A stretch of DNA of 64,000 nt from Psychrobacter sp. NG25 (GCF_015234355.1 NZ_JADGMV010000003.1:62001-126000); one strand, 5' to 3'. Shown: positions 34,529-45,473, numbered from the stretch's first letter. Notes: generated by a model not told the origin, from the sequence alone. Program-made: numbers and translations.

Positions 34529-35710
34529 ATGAGTTTCAAAATATGCTTTCTTGTGACAGATGCCGTTTCATTTAATGCTCTATACCGCAATCAGCTTGAG
34601 TATATGAGAGACAACTCAGATTTTGATATTACGCTAATCTGTGGGGGTAATGACGAGCAGCTAGATACTTTACGTGCGCGTAATATAGGTAACGTGGTCA
34701 ATTTAAACTTTCAACGCAAACCTTCTTTATTTAAAGATACTAAATCACTGGCGCTGCTAACTCGTTACTTTCTATTGAATCGTTTTGATGTGGTGGTTTA
34801 TCTAACCCCCAAAGCTCTATTATTAGGAAGTATTGCAAGTGCATTTACTTTGCAAAAGAGGCGGATTGCTTTTAGTGTGGGTAGAGCTTATGAGAATTTT
34901 TCAGGTTTTAAAAAGCGAGTATTTCAGGGTTTTGATACATTAAGTTTTGCCTTGTCTCATGACGTTTTATTTGTGTCTGAGTCACTATTGGCTGTGTGTT
35001 TGGAAGAAAGGATTTTAAAAAATAGTAAAGCAACCGTCATCGATAATGGCTCATTTAATGGGATAGATATTGATTTGCTTAGTCCTATAGATCAGCAGCA
35101 AAAAAATGCGTTAAGAGAAAAATATAAAGTGCCTTTAGACTGTTTTTTAATTTGTGTGGTAGGACGAGTATGTGAAGATAAAGGTCTGACAGACATTGGT
35201 TATATATCTGAAACACTCAAAGAAGAAAACGTCCACTTTATTTTTATTGGAGGTTTTGAAGATGATGTGGGGCAAGCCGTCGTAGAAAAAATGGTTAAAG
35301 ACAATAGAGCTGTATATATACCCGCTAATCCCAATGTGCAAGAAATTTTTCAGTGTGCTGATCTGCATTTATTTTTGAGCTATCGAGAAGGATTTGGCAG
35401 TGTGGCGATTGAAGCGGCAAGTTGCGGTATTCCTACATTTGCCTATGATGTCGTTGGTGTAAAGGACAGTGTAAAAGAAGGTGTTAGCGGTCAGAAATTT
35501 ACATTTAAAGATGTGCAAGCGGTGGCAACTGCAATTAGTAATGCCGCTACTGATGAGAGTTTCAAAAATAGATACCCTGACGCAAGAGACTGGGCCACTG
35601 CACATTTCGAACAAAAAAAGTTGTGGCAAAGTTTTTTAAGTTTTTATTTGCGAAGTGTCGATGACGTTATAGATACTAGCGTAGATGGAAGAAAGCGGGT
35701 GGAACAATGA
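34529..35710 (+). CDS. Family 4 glycosyltransferase
   Basis: This 393-residue GT-B enzyme resembles PglA/WbnK-like GT4 proteins. The C-terminal half has LICVVGRVCEDKGL, HFIFIGGFEDD and the donor-site region LSYREGFGSVAIEAASCGIP with the EX7E glutamates. Because it lies directly before the PglC-like initiating transferase (four-base overlap), it probably adds the second sugar, as PglA does. That role is inferred from position only. Confidence 0.88.
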   Translation: MSFKICFLVTDAVSFNALYRNQLEYMRDNSDFDITLICGGNDEQLDTLRARNIGNVVNLNFQRKPSLFKDTKSLALLTRYFLLNRFDVVVYLTPKALLLGSIASAFTLQKRRIAFSVGRAYENFSGFKKRVFQGFDTLSFALSHDVLFVSESLLAVCLEERILKNSKATVIDNGSFNGIDIDLLSPIDQQQKNALREKYKVPLDCFLICVVGRVCEDKGLTDIGYISETLKEENVHFIFIGGFEDDVGQAVVEKMVKDNRAVYIPANPNVQEIFQCADLHLFLSYREGFGSVAIEAASCGIPTFAYDVVGVKDSVKEGVSGQKFTFKDVQAVATAISNAATDESFKNRYPDARDWATAHFEQKKLWQSFLSFYLRSVDDVIDTSVDGRKRVEQ

Positions 35711-36330
35711 TAAAACGACTATTCGATATCGTAGGTGCAACAACTGCTCTAGTAGTGCTGTCTCCTGTCTATGTTGCAACTGCCTACAAAGTTAGCAAAA
35801 ATCTTGGTACCCCTGTCTTGTTCCGTCAGACTCGCCCGGGCCTGCATGGTCAGCCGTTCGAGATGATAAAATTTCGCTCAATGAAAGACAGTGTAGATAC
35901 AGACGGTAATCTGTTAGAAGACGCTGAGCGTCTCACGGGATTTGGTAAAGCATTGCGTAATACCAGTCTGGATGAGCTGCCTGAGTTATGGAATGTGGTT
36001 AAAGGTGACATGAGCTTGGTTGGTCCGCGCCCGTTATTGATGGAGTATCTGCCATTATATAGCGAGGAGCAAGCTCGCCGTCATAAGGTACGACCAGGTA
36101 TTACAGGGTACGCACAAATTAACGGTCGTAATGCTATTGGTTGGCAAGAGCGATTTGAGCTTGATAACTGGTATGTGGACAATCAATCGCTATGGTTAGA
36201 TATAAAAATCTTACTCAAAACAGTAAAAAAAGTCATCGTAAAGGATGGTATTAGCGCAGAAGGTGAGGCGACCATGAGCAAGTTTACGGGTAATAGCACT
36301 AGGGCGTGTCCTAGCAAAAATATGCTTTAA
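35707..36330 (+). CDS. Undecaprenyl-phosphate sugar phosphotransferase, PglC type (initiating transferase)
   Basis: This 207-residue protein belongs to the small bacterial sugar transferase family. It has one N-terminal re-entrant helix (IVGATTALVVLSPVYVATAY), then RPGLHGQPFEMIKFRSM, the catalytic pair region NTSLDELPELWNVVKGDMSLVGPRPLL and RPGITGYAQINGRN. It puts the first sugar phosphate on undecaprenyl phosphate; a bacillosamine-type sugar fits the neighbouring dehydratase and aminotransferase. The last nine codons and the stop lie within an inverted-repeat element (36304-36351), so the C-terminal tail comes from inserted DNA. Confidence 0.9.
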   Translation: MIKRLFDIVGATTALVVLSPVYVATAYKVSKNLGTPVLFRQTRPGLHGQPFEMIKFRSMKDSVDTDGNLLEDAERLTGFGKALRNTSLDELPELWNVVKGDMSLVGPRPLLMEYLPLYSEEQARRHKVRPGITGYAQINGRNAIGWQERFELDNWYVDNQSLWLDIKILLKTVKKVIVKDGISAEGEATMSKFTGNSTRACPSKNML

Positions 36331-36351
36331 TAGATTGAGAACACGCTCTAG
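36304..36351. repeat. Short inverted-repeat element with GCGTGTC ends, copy 2, at the 3' end of the sugar transferase gene
   Basis: It starts GGCGTGTCCT and ends AGAACACGCTCTA, giving inverted ends that match over about ten bases with few differences. Its right arm shares GCGTGTYCTCAATY with the element at 12110-12168. It provides the stop codon of the initiating transferase. TA borders are present on both sides. Confidence 0.55.
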
Positions 36352-36432
36352 CTATTCAATCAAGTCTTTGAGTATTAAAAGTGTTGTGTAAGAAGCAATA
36401 AACCATTAGACATAAGTACCATAGAGGAACAT

Positions 36433-37632
36433 ATGCTAAATACCCCTTTTTCACCTTGGCCAAGTTTTACGCAACAAGAGGCCGATGCCGTTAGCCAAGT
36501 ATTGTTATCCAACAAGGTTAATTATTGGACAGGGCAAGAATGTCGTCAGTTTGAGCAGGAGTTCGCTGATTGGTCAGGCAGCAAGTACGCGATTGCAATG
36601 GGTAATGGTACCTTAGCCCTAGATGTGGCCTTGCAAGCCCTTGGAATAGGAGCAGGTGATGAAGTAATTGTTACATCGCGCACTTTCATTGCCAGTATTT
36701 CATCGGTAGTCAATGTGGGTGCGACACCTATTTTTGCAGATGTTGATAATGCGACAGGTAATATCACAGCCGATACCATCGCTGCTGTATTGACTGATAA
36801 AACCAAAGGTATCGTGTGCGTGCATCTGTCTGGTTGGCCGTGTGATATGGACGACATCATGGCACTCGCAGATGAGTATGGTTTGTATGTTATTGAGGAT
36901 TGTGCACAGGCGCATGGTGCACAGTACAAAGGCCGCAGTGTTGGCAGCATCGGTCATATTGGTGCATGGAGCTTTTGTCAGGATAAAATCATGACGACAG
37001 GTGGTGAAGGCGGTATGGTCACGACCAATGACGAGCAGCTATGGCGTAAAATGTGGGCGTATAAAGATCATGGTAAAAGCTATGCAGCGGTCTATGAGAC
37101 TGAGCATGAACCTGGTTATAATTGGCTGCATGAGAGCTTTGGCACCAATTGGCGCATGACGGAGATGCAAGGTGTCATAGGGCGGATTCAATTGGAGAGG
37201 ATGAGTGATTGGACGGCCAAGCGTACTGCCAATGCACAAGCGATACTAGATGCGTGTGCTGATTGGGAAGAACAAGGCTATCTTTCGGTGCCAAGGCTAG
37301 AGGCGTCTGCTCAGTTTTCAGGTTCTACACATGCGTACTATAAACTGTATGTATATGTGCAACCGGATAATCTACCTAATGATTGGTCCAGAGATCGTAT
37401 TATTCAAATGATAAATGAGCAAGGCGTACCTTGTTTTTCTGGATCTGCTTCAGAGGTTTATTTGGAAAAAGCGTTTGATGATACAGGGTTACGCCCAGAG
37501 ACTAGATTGCCAGTCGCAAAACAGTTGGGTGAGACCAGCTTAATGTTTTTGGTTCATCCTACACTGACCACCGCAGAGATAGAGCAAACCGTTCAAGCTA
37601 TCGATAGTGTGTTTGGTTCAATAGCCAGATGA
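36433..37632 (+). CDS. DegT/DnrJ/EryC1 sugar aminotransferase, PglE type
   Basis: This 399-residue PLP enzyme has WTGQECRQFEQEFADWSGSKY and AMGNGTLALDVAL. The VIEDCAQAHGA segment is the PLP ring-stacking region. The internal-aldimine lysine stretch reads SFCQDKIMTTGGEGG. It should aminate the 4-keto sugar made by the PglF-like dehydratase. No PglD-type acetyltransferase gene is present in the locus. It is the last gene of the cluster; an AGAGGA site precedes the ATG. Confidence 0.9.
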   Translation: MLNTPFSPWPSFTQQEADAVSQVLLSNKVNYWTGQECRQFEQEFADWSGSKYAIAMGNGTLALDVALQALGIGAGDEVIVTSRTFIASISSVVNVGATPIFADVDNATGNITADTIAAVLTDKTKGIVCVHLSGWPCDMDDIMALADEYGLYVIEDCAQAHGAQYKGRSVGSIGHIGAWSFCQDKIMTTGGEGGMVTTNDEQLWRKMWAYKDHGKSYAAVYETEHEPGYNWLHESFGTNWRMTEMQGVIGRIQLERMSDWTAKRTANAQAILDACADWEEQGYLSVPRLEASAQFSGSTHAYYKLYVYVQPDNLPNDWSRDRIIQMINEQGVPCFSGSASEVYLEKAFDDTGLRPETRLPVAKQLGETSLMFLVHPTLTTAEIEQTVQAIDSVFGSIAR

Positions 37633-37923
37633 AATGGGGACATACCCTAGTATTTCATGCCAAAACGCCAGTCTAATATCAGTTTTATGGTTTATTGAGT
37701 TGTTAATTAAAGATTATTAGCGTTTTATTAATCATAATGCGACACTGCTTAATAGAGTCTTTATAGAAATTTATGAGTATCTAACCTTATGCCATGCTAG
37801 GATTTTTAGACGCAGGCAGGTACAATATCACTATCAATCATACCTTGATTAAGGATAAGACAGGCATGCAAGCAATTGCGGCGCTGTCTTTATTTTTTTG
37901 TCATACCCTCTATTGGAGTTCCT

Positions 37924-38802
37924 ATGTCTATTGCGTCTACTACCCAAGAGTCAGCCACCATTTTGGACGGCAAAGCACTTGCCAAACAAATAGAACAACA
38001 ACTACGCACGCGCGTAGATGCTATCAAAGAAAAGACAGGACGTACGCCGAGCTTGGCGACTATATTAGTTGGTGCAGACCCCGCATCTGCGACTTATGTG
38101 CGTATGAAAGGCAATGCCTGTAAGCGTGTCGGCATGGACTCTATAAAAGTTGAGATGCCAAGTGAGACAACCACTGAGCAGCTTATGGCAAAGATAGACG
38201 AGCTGAATAATAATCCAGACGTACATGGTATTTTGCTACAGCATCCTGTCCCTGCGCATATCGATGAACGTGCTTGTTTTGAGCAGATCGATTTGGCAAA
38301 AGACGTCGATGGCGTCACCTGCCTTGGCTTTGGTCGCATGGGTATGCAGCAGTCAGCCTATGGTTCATGTACGCCGCAAGGTATCATGCATTTGCTAGAG
38401 CATCACAATATTGAGCTCTCAGGTAAAGAAGCAGTCGTCGTCGGTCGCAGTGCCATCTTGGGCAAACCAATGGCGATGATGCTATTGAACGCCAACTGTA
38501 CCGTGACCATTTGCCATTCTAGAACTCAGGATTTGGCGGCGCATATTAAGCGCGCTGATATCGTGGTTGGCGCTGTAGGTGTACCAGAATTGATTAAAGC
38601 AGAATGGATCAAAGCGGGCGCGGTCGTCATCGATGCAGGGTTCCATCCTACTGATAATGGCGGCGTGGGTGATATCGAGCTAGAAGGTGTAGAGAATATC
38701 GCTAGTGCTTATACGCCAGTGCCGGGCGGTGTTGGACCAATGACCATCAATACCTTGATTCGTCAGACTGTTGATGCCGCTGAAAAGTCAGCAGGTTTGT
38801 AG
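37924..38802 (+). CDS. folD: Bifunctional methylenetetrahydrofolate dehydrogenase/cyclohydrolase
   Basis: This 292-residue cytoplasmic enzyme interconverts 5,10-methylene- and 10-formyl-tetrahydrofolate. It has [27 protein letters not shown] with the catalytic Tyr and Lys, [19 protein letters not shown] and the C-terminal [14 protein letters not shown] and [11 protein letters not shown] signatures. The ATG at 37924 follows a GGAG site and suits the family; upstream codons to 37876 do not. It lies just after the polysaccharide locus, a common chromosomal flank. Confidence 0.95.
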   Translation: MSIASTTQESATILDGKALAKQIEQQLRTRVDAIKEKTGRTPSLATILVGADPASATYVRMKGNACKRVGMDSIKVEMPSETTTEQLMAKIDELNNNPDVHGILLQHPVPAHIDERACFEQIDLAKDVDGVTCLGFGRMGMQQSAYGSCTPQGIMHLLEHHNIELSGKEAVVVGRSAILGKPMAMMLLNANCTVTICHSRTQDLAAHIKRADIVVGAVGVPELIKAEWIKAGAVVIDAGFHPTDNGGVGDIELEGVENIASAYTPVPGGVGPMTINTLIRQTVDAAEKSAGL

Positions 38803-38851
38803 TTCGATTAAAAAGAGTGCGATAGGAATACTGATTGCCGATATATAAGGG

Positions 38852-38875
38852 GCCTGAGGTAATAATAACTCAGGC
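38852..38875 (+). terminator. Possible folD terminator hairpin
   Basis: A perfect seven-base stem (GCCTGAG/CTCAGGC) with a ten-base loop lies 50 bases after folD. There is no T run, so termination efficiency is doubtful. Confidence 0.35.
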
Positions 38876-38910
38876 TAAATCAACCACATTTCAGTTGATA
38901 GGACCTAAAC

Positions 38911-39429
38911 ATGGCTAAAAAAAACGTAGGTATTCATGAGCGACTACAGAGTATCGGTAGAGAGTTTGTCGATATTTGCCACTACGTTATCTTATTTCTA
39001 ATCAGTGTGGTGGTGGTGTGGACGGCAGGCAAGGAGTTTATTGAGATCGTCCAAAAAGGCTCAGCGGACTTAAAAGATATCTTGATGTTATTTATTTATC
39101 TTGAGCTACTAGCCATGATAGGGATTTATTTTAAAACTCACCGTCTGCCAGTACAGTTTTTGATATTCATTGCGATAACGGCGTTGTCACGGCATTTGGT
39201 GGTCGATGTACAGGCCGTCTCAGATTATTTTCATTTGTGGCTGCTGGCGACAATTTCTGTGGCTATTATGCTATTAAGTGCTTCTATCGTAATACTGACA
39301 TGGACAGCAAAAACCTTTGGCCGCCCAGAGGACAATCTTGATAAACAGCATGCAAACTTAACGGTTAAAGCACTGTTGCCTGATAATGCGCAAGCGCCCG
39401 ATAGCCATACCAAGCATCGTCGCGAATGA
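38911..39429 (+). CDS. psiE: PsiE family membrane protein (phosphate-starvation-inducible)
   Basis: This 172-residue protein has four membrane segments and the PsiE pattern LFIYLELLAMIGIYFKTHRLPVQFLIFIAITALSRHLVVD. E. coli PsiE is induced by phosphate starvation and cAMP-CRP, but its biochemical role is unknown. No Pho box was recognised upstream. It stands alone with its own terminator. Confidence 0.88.
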   Translation: MAKKNVGIHERLQSIGREFVDICHYVILFLISVVVVWTAGKEFIEIVQKGSADLKDILMLFIYLELLAMIGIYFKTHRLPVQFLIFIAITALSRHLVVDVQAVSDYFHLWLLATISVAIMLLSASIVILTWTAKTFGRPEDNLDKQHANLTVKALLPDNAQAPDSHTKHRRE

Positions 39430-39451
39430 TACTTTGACTGGCTGATGTGAC

Positions 39452-39485
39452 AAAAAAAGGGCTACCAACGGATAGCCCTTTTTTA
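39452..39485. terminator. Intrinsic terminator after psiE
   Basis: AAAAAAGGGCTA and TAGCCCTTTTTT form a strong stem with A and T runs. It can serve psiE and the minus-strand lipoprotein gene. Confidence 0.9.
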
Positions 39486-39688
39486 TTGCCTGCTCAAACT
39501 CTATGTTTTACCTTTAAGAATTTAAATATCTTCCGAGGGTGTCAACTTAGGTCAAGCGCATTAACTTAGGCATAATTATTAATATTCTAATCATACACCT
39601 GACTATTATTACGCAACTAACCATTATATAAAGCAGTACTATGTAAGCCATCTGCGGCGACAGTACTTTTTAAATAAACACCTCATAA

Positions 39689-40090
39689 TTAAGCACTTTC
39701 TAAATAATTATTTTCTACATAAATCGTTTTGGTTGAGCGCATGATATTACCGGCATTGTCTGTGGCTTCTAAGAGAATAGTATTGCTACCTAAAGCCAAT
39801 AAGATACGATCCTTAAAATGACCTTCAGTATCCACTTCCAAGGTATGTGCTGACTCTTCGTTAAGCGTATAAGTTAGCGATTTAACACCATTGCTGTCTT
39901 GTACTTGGCCTGAGACAAATAAGTCTGCAGTCGTGCTATAGCCATCCGTAAAGTTACTATCGGTGGTTAATAAAGGCGGCGTTCCATCAATGATAGCGAC
40001 GGCCATGTCAGAACCATCATCGCCACAAGCTGCAACTACCAAAGCAGTGGCAACGAAAGTCATGGTTGGAATAAGGTGAGATAAGCGCAT
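39689..40090 (-). CDS. Small lipoprotein with one Ig-like domain
   Basis: This 133-residue protein has a signal peptide ending in the lipobox VVAAC (cysteine near residue 22), followed by GDDGSD. The +2 Gly, not Asp, suggests outer-membrane sorting. The rest looks like one bacterial Ig-like beta-sandwich (FVSGQVQDSNGVKSLTYTLN; GSNTILLEATDNAGN), as in glucodextranase-B-like domains. The ATG at 40090 has AAGG six bases upstream and is better than the GTG at 40111. Function is unknown; a role in adhesion or binding at the cell surface is only a guess. Confidence 0.7.
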   Translation of the reverse strand: MRLSHLIPTMTFVATALVVAACGDDGSDMAVAIIDGTPPLLTTDSNFTDGYSTTADLFVSGQVQDSNGVKSLTYTLNEESAHTLEVDTEGHFKDRILLALGSNTILLEATDNAGNIMRSTKTIYVENNYLESA

Positions 40091-40381
40091 AAAAAACCTT
40101 AATAAATTCACAGTAGTATCATGTCAAAGCATCAAGATAGCGAGCAGTAGAGGTGCAATCACTATATTTGATAGGCTTAGCACGTTTGACGTGGCTCATC
40201 ACATTTTTACAATTGAGGTTACATCAATCATGAGACAAGCTTAATAATAATATTGCAAATAGGAAATATTATCAATAAATAAATGAGAAGGCAGTATCAT
40301 TATTAGCAATATCATTATCAGCAATACGGCCTTCTCACTTAACGATTGATAAAACATCACGTATCTATTATGAAACGCATG

Positions 40382-41596
40382 CTATAACCATTTGAGTCTT
40401 TTGAAGTTATAAAATAGATAGCCACATAACGAACCAATAATGAGCATAATCACAAGGTAAGAATACTGCCAGTGTAGCTCAGGCATAAAGTCAAAATTCA
40501 TCCCATAGATACCAGCGATGGCCGTCGGTACAGCTAAAATACCTGCCCAAGCTGCCAACTTACGCACCACTTCATTCTGTCCCATATTGACCATGGCCAT
40601 ATAAGTGTTCATGACCACGCTGAGCATTTCATTAAGCCCGTTGATCGCATCTAGAGAGTGTAATAGATGGTCATTAACGTCACGAAAGTAGGGCTTTGCC
40701 GCTTGAGAGAAGCCAGAGACCAGTTCGCTTTTTTTATGATTGATAAAAAAACTACAGATGTCTTGTACCGGTAAAATAATGGCACGCATATGTACCAATT
40801 GCGATTTTAGCTCATAAAGGTTTTTTAGCGTGCTCTTGTCAAACTCAGAGGTAAAAACGTAGCGCTCTTGCTCACGTAGGTATCGGCCCAAGCGATCGGT
40901 GACTGGCATATAGTTATCAACGATAAAATCGAGGATGGCATGCAGCACAAATATGGGTCCCATACGCAGCTTTTCAGGTCGACGATTACAATGCTCACGG
41001 ACAGGTGCGTAGGAGTTTGATGGGCCATTGCGAATAGTGATTAGGTAGTTTTTACCCATAAATATCGCTGTCGTACCATAACGAATAACTTTGTCTTCCA
41101 GCTTGGCCGTACGCAATACGACGAAGACCATGTCGTTGTCATAATTCTCGACTTTGGCGCGTTGATGATCAGCGAAAGCATCTTCAATCGCCAGTTCATG
41201 CAGACCAAATGCTTCTTTGACTTTGACCATGGTCTCTAGGCTAGGATCGTATAAACCCAGCCAAACAAACTGACCGTTGTTACTCAAAGCGCGACTCACA
41301 TCGTTCAGGGCGACTTTATTAAGTTTTTCGCCCGTCTTACGCGAATAAGCATAGCAATTGACAACCTCATCCTCACTCGACAAGTCAATATCTTCATAGC
41401 GCTCAGAATCAGGATCGTAGACCGTCATGGTCTCGATGGTATCTTCGTTCGTTGCGTCAGTATCGCCGTAGATATAACTGCCGTTATTGTCTAAATATAA
41501 ATGTGAGTCATTCATATCGGCATAAAGACGGCTGATATTGGAGTCGGGTGCAATACGCGCTGTTTTCTGAATCAACTGATCATTATTGTTTTCCAT
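40382..41596 (-). CDS. corA: CorA family magnesium/cobalt transporter
   Basis: This 404-residue protein has a long acidic cytoplasmic N-terminal domain and two C-terminal membrane helices. Between them is the signature YGMNFDFMPEL, the GMN selectivity motif at the pore mouth. It forms a pentameric Mg2+ channel in the inner membrane. The N-terminus is rich in Asp and Glu and somewhat extended relative to E. coli CorA of 316 residues. The ATG at 41596 has a very strong AAAGGAGGG site. A dispersed repeat lies just upstream. ZntB-type zinc transport is a less likely alternative. Confidence 0.9.
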   Translation of the reverse strand: MENNNDQLIQKTARIAPDSNISRLYADMNDSHLYLDNNGSYIYGDTDATNEDTIETMTVYDPDSERYEDIDLSSEDEVVNCYAYSRKTGEKLNKVALNDVSRALSNNGQFVWLGLYDPSLETMVKVKEAFGLHELAIEDAFADHQRAKVENYDNDMVFVVLRTAKLEDKVIRYGTTAIFMGKNYLITIRNGPSNSYAPVREHCNRRPEKLRMGPIFVLHAILDFIVDNYMPVTDRLGRYLREQERYVFTSEFDKSTLKNLYELKSQLVHMRAIILPVQDICSFFINHKKSELVSGFSQAAKPYFRDVNDHLLHSLDAINGLNEMLSVVMNTYMAMVNMGQNEVVRKLAAWAGILAVPTAIAGIYGMNFDFMPELHWQYSYLVIMLIIGSLCGYLFYNFKRLKWL

Positions 41597-41616
41597 ACAC
41601 CCTCCTTTAATAAGTA

Positions 41617-41710
41617 GTACCAATCCCAAAAAATACGATTAGCTGTGTCAAACTTGTTTAGTCTACAATGCGTAGTACTTGCACTCGTTTTCCTTGCGAC
41701 TATAATTTTT
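41617..41710 (-). repeat. Dispersed intergenic repeat, copy 5 (subfamily A)
   Basis: On the minus strand it reads CAAGGAAAACGAGTGCAAG, TACTACGCATTGTAGACTAA, ACAAGTTTGACACAGCTAAT. It is nearly the same as copy 3 and has the same orientation relative to its downstream gene as copy 1 has to nadA. Confidence 0.8.
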
Positions 41711-41781
41711 GTAAATGGTATAAAAAAATATATCGATACCGCAATTCATGTCATAACTAATGTCACAACTTATGCCACGCT

Positions 41782-42171
41782 CTAAAGGGCATAGCGCTTT
41801 AACGTCTCAATATCCACTAAGCTCAATAAACTCTCATGACACGCTTCGAGTTTGATTTGCGGTGCAATATCGAAGTCTAGCGCTTCAACCCAGCGTAGGG
41901 CACAGATACACCAGTAGTCACCAGGTTTGAGGCCCGCAAAATTATATTCAGGGAGCGGCGTAATAAGGTCATTGCCACGACTGGCAGAAAAGTTTAAAAA
42001 CTCGCTGGTCATCTTGACGCAAACAGTATGCTGACCGACGTCGTGATTGCCAGTATGACAAAAGCCATTGCGGTAGTAGCCAGTGATAGGATCAAAGCAG
42101 CAGCTGGCAAGCGCTGTACCTAAAACATTGGTTTGATTGATGGCTGGGTTTGGGTGATAATCAGATGACAT
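41782..42171 (-). CDS. DUF2237 family protein
   Basis: This 129-residue cytoplasmic protein matches the DUF2237 pattern closely: NVLGTALASCCFDPITGYYRNG, DVGQHTVCVKMT, the SASRGNDLITP stretch, GLKPGDYWCICALRW and LEACHESLL. The family has several conserved cysteines and no known function. Length is standard. It is likely monocistronic and divergent from hisZ. Confidence 0.88.
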   Translation of the reverse strand: MSSDYHPNPAINQTNVLGTALASCCFDPITGYYRNGFCHTGNHDVGQHTVCVKMTSEFLNFSASRGNDLITPLPEYNFAGLKPGDYWCICALRWVEALDFDIAPQIKLEACHESLLSLVDIETLKRYAL

Positions 42172-42652
42172 AAGGCTTCCGAGATAAAAGTATGCGTTAG
42201 TGTATCATGAGTCTGCCGCAAAGGCGTTGTTCTAACCATGCTCATGATTGTCTTTATTGTATAGAATGATTGTGACATTTCTGAATCGAACTATTACTTA
42301 TATAGGGTATAGATAATCTTCATCGTTTTAGTGTTGATAAGGCGTAATTAGATAGTGATTGTGGCCAATTGTCACTAGGCGAACCTTAACTGCTATGCTA
42401 AACTAAAACCGTAAAGCGCCTTGATTATTTATCGCCGTTTATTAGCGTATAAAGATACTCGTCTTATCATTCTAAATAATACTTATTACTCACCCTTTTG
42501 CGGTTACCTAGTTTGTTTATAAATAATTGGGTCAATGATGTTGTGCGTTAAAAATAAAAAATGCGTGACGTCAATGCAATTGTAAATATAACCTTTAAGT
42601 ACCGCATCAGTACCGCGTTTTTGGTAAGCGATACGCCAAACAAGGATTTATT
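42172..42652. other. Intergenic region between the DUF2237 gene and hisZ
   Basis: About 480 bases without a credible gene. A weak promoter-like pair, TTGTCA at 42369-42374 and TATGCT at 42394-42399 with a 19-base spacer, points toward hisZ. The stretch is otherwise featureless to my reading. Confidence 0.4.
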
Positions 42653-43960
42653 GTGTCTGTCAGTCCTGATTTTGCAAAACCTGCCCCGTCAAATACTACC
42701 AATCAAGCAGCGACTCAGCATGCCAACGATGCTGCTGCATCTAATAGCACGCCGTATCTCAGCCATTTTTCTAGCGATGTTGCCAACAGCTGGCTATTGC
42801 CTGATGGTGTGGTCGATGTGTTGTTTGAAGATGCGCATAAGCAAGAAGTGCTTAGGCATCAATTGACTAAGCAGCTTATCTCTCATGGCTATCAGCTCGT
42901 AAGCCCACCAATGATTGAGTTCACTGAGTCATTGCTAAGTGGCGCCTCAGAAGATTTAAAACGTCAAACCTTTAAAATTATCGATCAACTAACAGGTCGA
43001 TTGATGGGGTTGCGTGCTGATATCACACCACAGATTTTGCGTATCGATGCACATCATGGTGGTACAGGTATTGCGCGTTATTGCTATGCAGGCGATGTCA
43101 TTCATACTTTGCCATCAGGCCTATTTGGCTCACGTACACCTTTGCAGCTCGGTGCTGAGATATTTGGTTGTGCCTCGCTTGCCGCAGATATTGAGCTGAT
43201 AGATGTGTTATTCACGATGGTGAATACACTGAATATGAGTGCTGCGCTACATATAGACTTGGGCCACGTCGCCATATTTAAGCGTTTAGCAGCGTTGGCT
43301 CAATTGTCTGATAATGACACTGAGCAACTGATGCATTTATATGCCAATAAAAACTTGCCAGAGCTGAAGCGTGTCTGTCAGTCATTGCCATTGGGTGATG
43401 ATTTTTATGCATTGGCACGCTTTGGCCATGACATTACCAACCTGTTGGCAAGGTTGTCAGAGAGTGCACAGCAAGACACGCAAGTCGCGACTGCTATCAA
43501 TGAATTACAACGTCTAAAAACACATCTACAAGAGCAGTGGCAGTGCCCTGTGAGTATCGATGTGACGGAACTATCAGGCTATCATTATCACACTGGTATC
43601 ATATTCAACGGCTATATCAATAGTGAGACTCAGCCACTGGTACGTGGCGGTCGTTTCGACGGTATGCAAAGCGGCAATCAGTTAGCACTCAATCAGCCAC
43701 GTGAAGCCACTGGCTTTAGTATGGATGTCAGTCGTTTGCTAGCACACACGCAGCTCGAGGCGCCAATTATCGTATTGGTCGACTATGAAGCATTGAGCAG
43801 TGCTAGCCAAGAGCAAATGCAGACGCTGTTGCAGCAAGTTGAGAGTTTACGCCAGCAAGGCTATCGAGTCACCATGCCATTGGATATAGCAGATTGCCCA
43901 GTTGGCATGACGCATCGCTTGAGCTTTGTCGATAATCATTGGCAGTTACAGAATATTTAA
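42653..43960 (+). CDS. hisZ: ATP phosphoribosyltransferase regulatory subunit
   Basis: This 435-residue HisRS-like protein lacks tRNA-charging capacity. It pairs with short-form HisG to start histidine synthesis and confers feedback control. Features are SWLLPDGVVDVLFEDAHKQE, LMGLRADITPQILRI in motif 2, YCYAGDVI and GRFDGM near the end. A 35-residue Asn/Ala/Thr-rich extension precedes the domain. Translation begins at a GTG with AAGGA six bases upstream. The hisZ-purA order is common in gammaproteobacteria. hisG itself is not in the window. Confidence 0.93.
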   Translation: MSVSPDFAKPAPSNTTNQAATQHANDAAASNSTPYLSHFSSDVANSWLLPDGVVDVLFEDAHKQEVLRHQLTKQLISHGYQLVSPPMIEFTESLLSGASEDLKRQTFKIIDQLTGRLMGLRADITPQILRIDAHHGGTGIARYCYAGDVIHTLPSGLFGSRTPLQLGAEIFGCASLAADIELIDVLFTMVNTLNMSAALHIDLGHVAIFKRLAALAQLSDNDTEQLMHLYANKNLPELKRVCQSLPLGDDFYALARFGHDITNLLARLSESAQQDTQVATAINELQRLKTHLQEQWQCPVSIDVTELSGYHYHTGIIFNGYINSETQPLVRGGRFDGMQSGNQLALNQPREATGFSMDVSRLLAHTQLEAPIIVLVDYEALSSASQEQMQTLLQQVESLRQQGYRVTMPLDIADCPVGMTHRLSFVDNHWQLQNI

Positions 43961-44019
43961 GCATTAATTTTAATAGTATTATCATTTTTTAACGTTTTTA
44001 AAATCAAGGTAACGAAAGT

Positions 44020-44125
44020 TATAGTTGATTCAGTTTAAAAGAGAGTCGAGTCAACCAAGCGCAGAGGTATATGTATACTTCAAGCGAGGTTAACGCTGTC
44101 ACTCTTTTATATAAGATTGACTATA
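44020..44125 (+). repeat. Dispersed intergenic repeat, copy 6
   Basis: Bounded by TATAGTTGA and TTGACTATA. The inner AGTTTAAAAGAGAG pairs with CTCTTTTATA near the other end, so the transcript would fold into a long hairpin. Very similar to copy 10 at 54973. It lies between hisZ and purA. Confidence 0.85.
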
Positions 44126-44172
44126 TCACCGTTTTAAACCGTTATTGCACACACCTCAATACATAAAGGTAA

Positions 44173-45471
<1,299 letters not shown>

Positions 45472-45473
45472 GG

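Noticed and set aside
37794-38123. 109-codon open frame overlapping the folD start
   Set aside because: Most of it lies in folD in another frame; folD has its own good start and family match.
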